In this document: piece after piece, positions 60,250-64,000 of the stretch
How positions within the stretch are numbered: position 1 is the stretch's first letter
Layout: every line of letters starts with the position of its first letter
Assembly (NCBI GenBank): GCA_000711775.1
Contig: ARYC01000095.1
Location: 1 to 64,000 of the forward strand
Direction of reading: 5' to 3'
Length of the DNA stretch: 64,000 bases
Source of the DNA: Oxytricha trifallax
Lineage: Eukaryota > Ciliophora > Spirotrichea > Sporadotrichida > Oxytrichidae
Translations under genes and position numbers: made by a program
The notes under the pieces: generated by a model
What the model was told of the DNA's origin: nothing
Databases searched by the model: none
Seen by the model: the letters and a program-made list of their open reading frames with translations, nothing else

Positions 60250-61100
60250 ATTAATGAAATTTATGGGTTATCATTTTTAATAAAATTAGCAATTTTTTGA
60301 AAATTAAAAAGTAATGTAACTCAAATTTGTATCTAAATTAATTTTATAATTTTGGAAAGATTTTAAGATATTCTCAGTTTAATTACTTCTTGAATCTTAT
60401 TTTATTTTTAATGAAATTACAATTATTTTACACTCATTAGAATTATTCAATAATATCTAAATAATTCTTAAACGTTTAATTTTAATATTAATCAAAAGAT
60501 AATTCATTTAAATAAATCCCTGAATCATTAATTATTTTAATAATTGAGTGAATTATAATATATGTATAATATTAAAATGTTATTAAAATTAAAAAATTTC
60601 AGAGCACCACTAATAATTAACTATACCTCATCACATCTCCCTACTAATAATTATCTCTAGGCTCAAAATCCCTTCAACAGTTAAAATCCATAAGCTTTTT
60701 TGAATTTAAATTTTGTTTCTCTGCATGGATTAAATTTATTTAAAAAATATACTTATAATATAGAATAATTTTATGCGATTTAGACATTTATCATATTAAA
60801 TAAATGAAACAGTACTTAGTTTTAACGTTTCAATTCATTAATAAACTAGGAAGAGGAAGAAATTTTTATGTAGAAAATAATGAAAACACATAATACAAAT
60901 TTATTTTCCATTCATTTATTTTAGCTATTTAAATGATCTACTATATTAAAAAATATTATCATGAGTTAAATGTTTTTTCTTAATTTAGAAATAATTTCAT
61001 TTTATCATAAAACACCTATTTATTTAAAATATAACTATGCAAACATAGTTTTAACGATTTAGTCTAACTCATAATAAATTTAGTATTCAATAACAAAGTA
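60250..61100. other. AT-rich intergenic spacer
   Basis: About 850 bp between divergent genes, very AT-rich apart from a slight GC rise near 60600-60670. No ORF with protein character and no repeats seen. Confidence 0.6.
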
Positions 61101-61630
61101 ATGAATCTTAATAAGTCTAGAACCGCTTGGACCTCGCTTCTTTAGTTTAAATATTGCAATAAAACTCTCATTTTTAGAATAAAGCATAATAAATGTTTAC
61201 ACTGTAAAAATCAGAGTATTCTACAACTATTGCTGCAAGAGATGAGGATCACATTAGCGACGACATTTACTTAACCAAAGCAAAAACTTATAAATAATTG
61301 GAGGTAAATTATTTATTTGATAGTGTGTCTGTATTTACTAGAAGATTTATGGGAATAAAATTCCCATAAAAATAACTGTTAAGAAGTTTAATAGAGGTCA
61401 GAAAAAGCAGACACAAGTTATCTTGGAAGCACTTCCTATTTTACTTTTACGGCATGAGATCTGTTCAGTTTAGTAGGACCTAGTTTGACAGGACGCTCAA
61501 TGCAGCTCTTGATTAAGAGAAGTAATTAATAAGAAAGAATTAAATTTAAGAGTAAAAGAGATAAAAACAAATGTTATAGTCAAAATAGGAAGGATAAGCT
61601 GAAGATATTACCAAAATATATTATTTATAA
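61101..61630 (+). CDS. Multi-exon gene of unknown function
   Basis: Begins MNLNKSRTAWTSLLQFKY at ATG 61101. A further segment (about 61210-61298) reads SEYSTTIAARDEDHISDDIY and then LTKAKTYKQLE; it is followed by GTAAAT and a 3' TTACTAG, so an intron of about 40 nt (about 61301-61340) is likely. Splicing continues in frame to KIYGNKIPIKITVKKFNRGQ. Beyond about 61430 the frame is uncertain: one frame gives SVQFSRTQFDRTLNAALDQE and then a Gln/Lys-rich tail. The segment between the ATG exon and about 61205 is AT-rich and probably an intron or IES. Function not recognised. Confidence 0.5.
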
Positions 61631-61883
61631 TAAAAATAAACTTTCATAAAACCCCAAGTCAGTTATTTACAAGATTTGGGTTACGTATAAAATTAATTAA
61701 GATAGATAAAATTATTATAGAAATTTGGTAGCTTTAGTAATTTATTAGAGGGGCCCTTAGTAGTAATAGTATAGGGTTTAACACAAAAGTTGCCAAAATG
61801 ACGAGATCGCCTAATTAATTATTATTAAACTTGCAATCTCTATAATAATACTTTTGAATCCCCAGGGACACACGAATCATATC

Positions 61884-62917
61884 TATGACCCACCTTCTCC
61901 TCGATATTCAAAACCCCATTTGTGAGCAAGACGACCCCGAGTCACCGGCTGACTAAACCCAGGATCTGCTGATTGACAATCTTGAATATGACGATCCCCT
62001 GCTAACAAGGGCATCTTTCAAACAGCGTCTAAACATTCTCCTGAGCAACATTTCGATATTAATTAGAAGTCATGAGGTTCTCTGAAACGTGGTTAGTTGT
62101 ATTCTTGACACGCGCTCCACGAAAACTATATTACTCTAGTGCTAAAGTAATAAGAAGCATAAACCCTTCTAAATCAGGATTCCAGGCACCCTAGTCTATG
62201 ACAGTCAGTCTAGTCTATTTGGAGGCAGCACTCTACAAGGTCATAAAGCAATACGGATATAACATTCTTTTCACAGCATGGAGCCGACTTAATAGAATTC
62301 TGAGGTTCTAGTGATTTTGAATATTACAACTACCTGTCGTAATGAGCAAAAGGAAACCTCTAATATTCTTTGACAAGTAGACAGCTGCTTGTTCAGATAT
62401 TTGTAACTCATTAGCTCAGGCTGTGCTCTCTCGATCGAGGTACGATTCCACTATGGTGGCTTGCTAAAAACCTCCGAAATCCTTTGAGACAAGCTCTGTA
62501 TAAAATTCACGATTAGAAAATCCCAATGTTATTATGTTCTCCCAAGCTTGACATTCTTATTGCCTCCCACTAATTAAGATCCAATCAAGAATAATGGAAC
62601 AGTGGACAACATCATGAAATGAGCTTCTGATAGAAACAAGTTCCCTCATGTCAGTAAGCAAGGAAAGGCAAAGAAAAGAACATGTCATGCAGTGATTCAA
62701 GAAGGACCTGGCCATGCTTATGCAGAGCTCCTCCCACATCTCCACTCAGTTCCAGCAGAGATTTAAGGCCGCCCTCACCAAGGACACCATGGATTCATTG
62801 ATGAAGGAAGCATCGAAATTCAGACTAAAGGATGGAGAATTCGAAGAAATCAAGGACCTGGACCGGAAGAGACAAGAGCAGCTAAAGACTTTGAGAGAGA
62901 GATTAGCAAATTTGTGA
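61884..62917 (+). CDS. GC-rich coding block with in-frame TGAs
   Basis: About 45% GC, the most GC-rich long stretch in the window. It opens convincingly with MTHLLLDIQNPICEQDDPES and SFKQRLNILLSNISILIRSH, and closes convincingly with DTMDSLMKEASKFRLKDGEF and a helical end RQEQLKTLRERLANL before the TGA at 62915-62917. In between, the first frame meets TGA near 62080, 62371, 62486 and 62608, and the frame of the last part also has internal TGAs. Either several small introns/IESs, a pseudogene, or TGA read-through is needed. More than one frame is partly open, so I cannot give the true path. No domain recognised. Confidence 0.5.
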
Positions 62918-63039
62918 AGTGAATTATGTGATATTAAGTTTCAAGTATTTGCATTTTGATTAATTTTATACGTCTACAAAAAATTGTAAATAATAGCATT
63001 GGGGTTTTAATCTGAATTTTGATAAAACTCTGATGAAAT

Positions 63040-64000
63040 TTAGCAAGTATTATTTAAATTATGTAAATTAGAAATTTCAATTAAGTTCCTGCTTAATTTA
63101 TTCAATAGTTCCATATCAGATGATTATTCTCATTCTTAAACTTAAGAAAACACCCATTCCTATGATTTCGAGCCAATTCACTTTATACAACTGAAATACC
63201 CTGAAATCAACTAACAAGACTTTAAGACCCGAAACCCCAAGATCTTTGAAGTTTTATCTCTGGAGCAGGAAGCAAACTAAATCCTCATTAAATCTTTCAA
63301 AGAGGACTTAAAAGTCGTGAAAAGCAACAATATGATTAAAATTATTGAGGCCGCAGCAGATGTCAGATTTTATAATAAAAAGTTCTGGGAGATAATGAGT
63401 GATTTCGTTATTTACAGTACATCTTACGAGATCTCAAGGGACTATATAAATTTCCTTATTTATGCATGCATATAAGATATAAAGAAATATTAAAATGGGA
63501 ATAAAAGTATAATAAAAAATTTGGGACATTATTGTAACACTAGATTTAATCAAATAGCATAGAGATTTATTTAGCAAAGACATATTTCAAACAATGATGG
63601 ATAACATACTTATGGTTTACTATCCCCAATTTTCATGCTTAAATTCTTAGTAAATTATAAATAATACAGACTCTTAATGAATAAATAGTAGTCTATTCCT
63701 CTTTTTTATTTATTATGCCATGAATTTATAGACATTATATCAATATACAAGCAAATGCGAAAGGCAAATTTATGTTCAAAATTGATTGAAAATTGCAAAC
63801 ATTATATTGTGGAGGATATTGATAATTTATCCATATAAGAATTGCTTACTGTTATTGAAGTGTACAATTTAGTAATGAATTTTTACTTTTTAAATTAGTT
63901 TTTAGACTAAACTAATAATTCAAAATTACTAAAGTATTCATATAAACTAACATTTTTTGTCTAGAAATTTATTAGAAATAATTAGAGGATTTGAGAAAAG
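63040..64000 (+). CDS. Unknown helical-repeat-like gene, runs off the end
   Basis: The first long segment (about 63080-63480) reads ISDDYSHSQTQENTHSYDFE, FEVLSLEQEANQILIKSFKE, then IIEAAADVRFYNKKFWEIMS. It is followed by a segment at about 63550-63655 (RDLFSKDIFQTMMDNILMVY) and one at about 63720-63900 (EFIDIISIYKQMRKANLCSK and then DIDNLSIQELLTVIEVYNLV), separated by AT-rich spacers (IESs or introns). The pattern of paired short helices resembles FASTK/RAP or OPR-type helical-repeat proteins of organelle RNA metabolism, but this is only an impression. The start is uncertain; the gene is cut by the right edge. Confidence 0.6.

Noticed and set aside
61884-62917. Genome-wide reassignment of TGA to Trp
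   Set aside because: The GST, SDR, acid phosphatase and lipid-kinase genes all end cleanly at TGA at the expected family length, so TGA is a normal stop here; the issue is limited to this block.
1-64000. Euplotes or Paramecium as the source
   Set aside because: UGA is the stop and UAA/UAG are Gln, unlike Euplotes; IESs here have varied multi-base pointers and are often longer than 300 bp, unlike the TA-only, mostly short Paramecium IESs.

Overview
The window looks like germline (micronuclear) DNA of a spirotrich, probably hypotrich, ciliate of the Oxytricha/Stylonychia/Tetmemena kind. I cannot name the species. (1) Every recognisable protein reads correctly only if TAA and TAG encode glutamine and TGA is the sole stop; this excludes Euplotes. 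(2) Coding DNA is cut into short, relatively GC-rich pieces (macronuclear-destined segments, MDSs) separated by very AT-rich spacers. Many junctions carry 3-9 bp direct repeats (pointers). Deleting one repeat plus the spacer restores the frame and the protein family, which is the signature of internal eliminated sequences (IESs). (3) One transposon has about 75-bp inverted ends that start with a C4A4-like telomere motif and a 3-bp AAT target duplication, as in the TBE family. Real spliceosomal introns are also present.

Layout. 0-0.8 kb: a repeat/palindrome region and a possible small gene. 0.95-8.1 kb: a tandem array of a ~1.83-kb unit (three full copies and one broken copy), each carrying a coding-like stretch, with a TA-flanked MITE in the last copy. 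8.1-11.4 kb: decayed transposon-like ORFs. 12.2-21.2 kb and 23.9-36.1 kb: two paralogous, IES-riddled genes (A and B) for a ciliate-type membrane protein, same MDS order and mostly the same IES positions. The spacers contain a TBE-like element and two GC-rich islands; a second MITE lies between the genes. 36.2-40.9 kb: AT-rich DNA and a decayed TBE-type zinc-finger/kinase ORF. 41.5-44.9 kb: two minus-strand secreted histidine acid phosphatase paralogs. 45.3-51.5 kb: a minus-strand sphingosine-kinase-like gene, a truncated paralog, a 0.92-kb tandem duplication and a ~0.6-kb inverted repeat. 52.1-56.5 kb: a minus-strand RNA-ligase-like gene, possibly Trl1-type. 56.6-57.7 kb: an uninterrupted plus-strand SDR-like gene. 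57.9-60.2 kb: two minus-strand mu-like glutathione S-transferases, one IES-free and one with three IESs. 61.1-64.0 kb: plus-strand genes of unknown function, the last running off the end.

The genes do not form a pathway. The unifying theme is genome architecture: at least four pairs of adjacent paralogs that differ in IES load, intron length, transposon content or integrity, which makes the window a natural experiment on how IESs arise and grow. Caution: with one stop codon in AT-rich DNA, open frames of 60-150 codons arise by chance, so I trust paralog conservation, pointers and domain motifs more than frame length.
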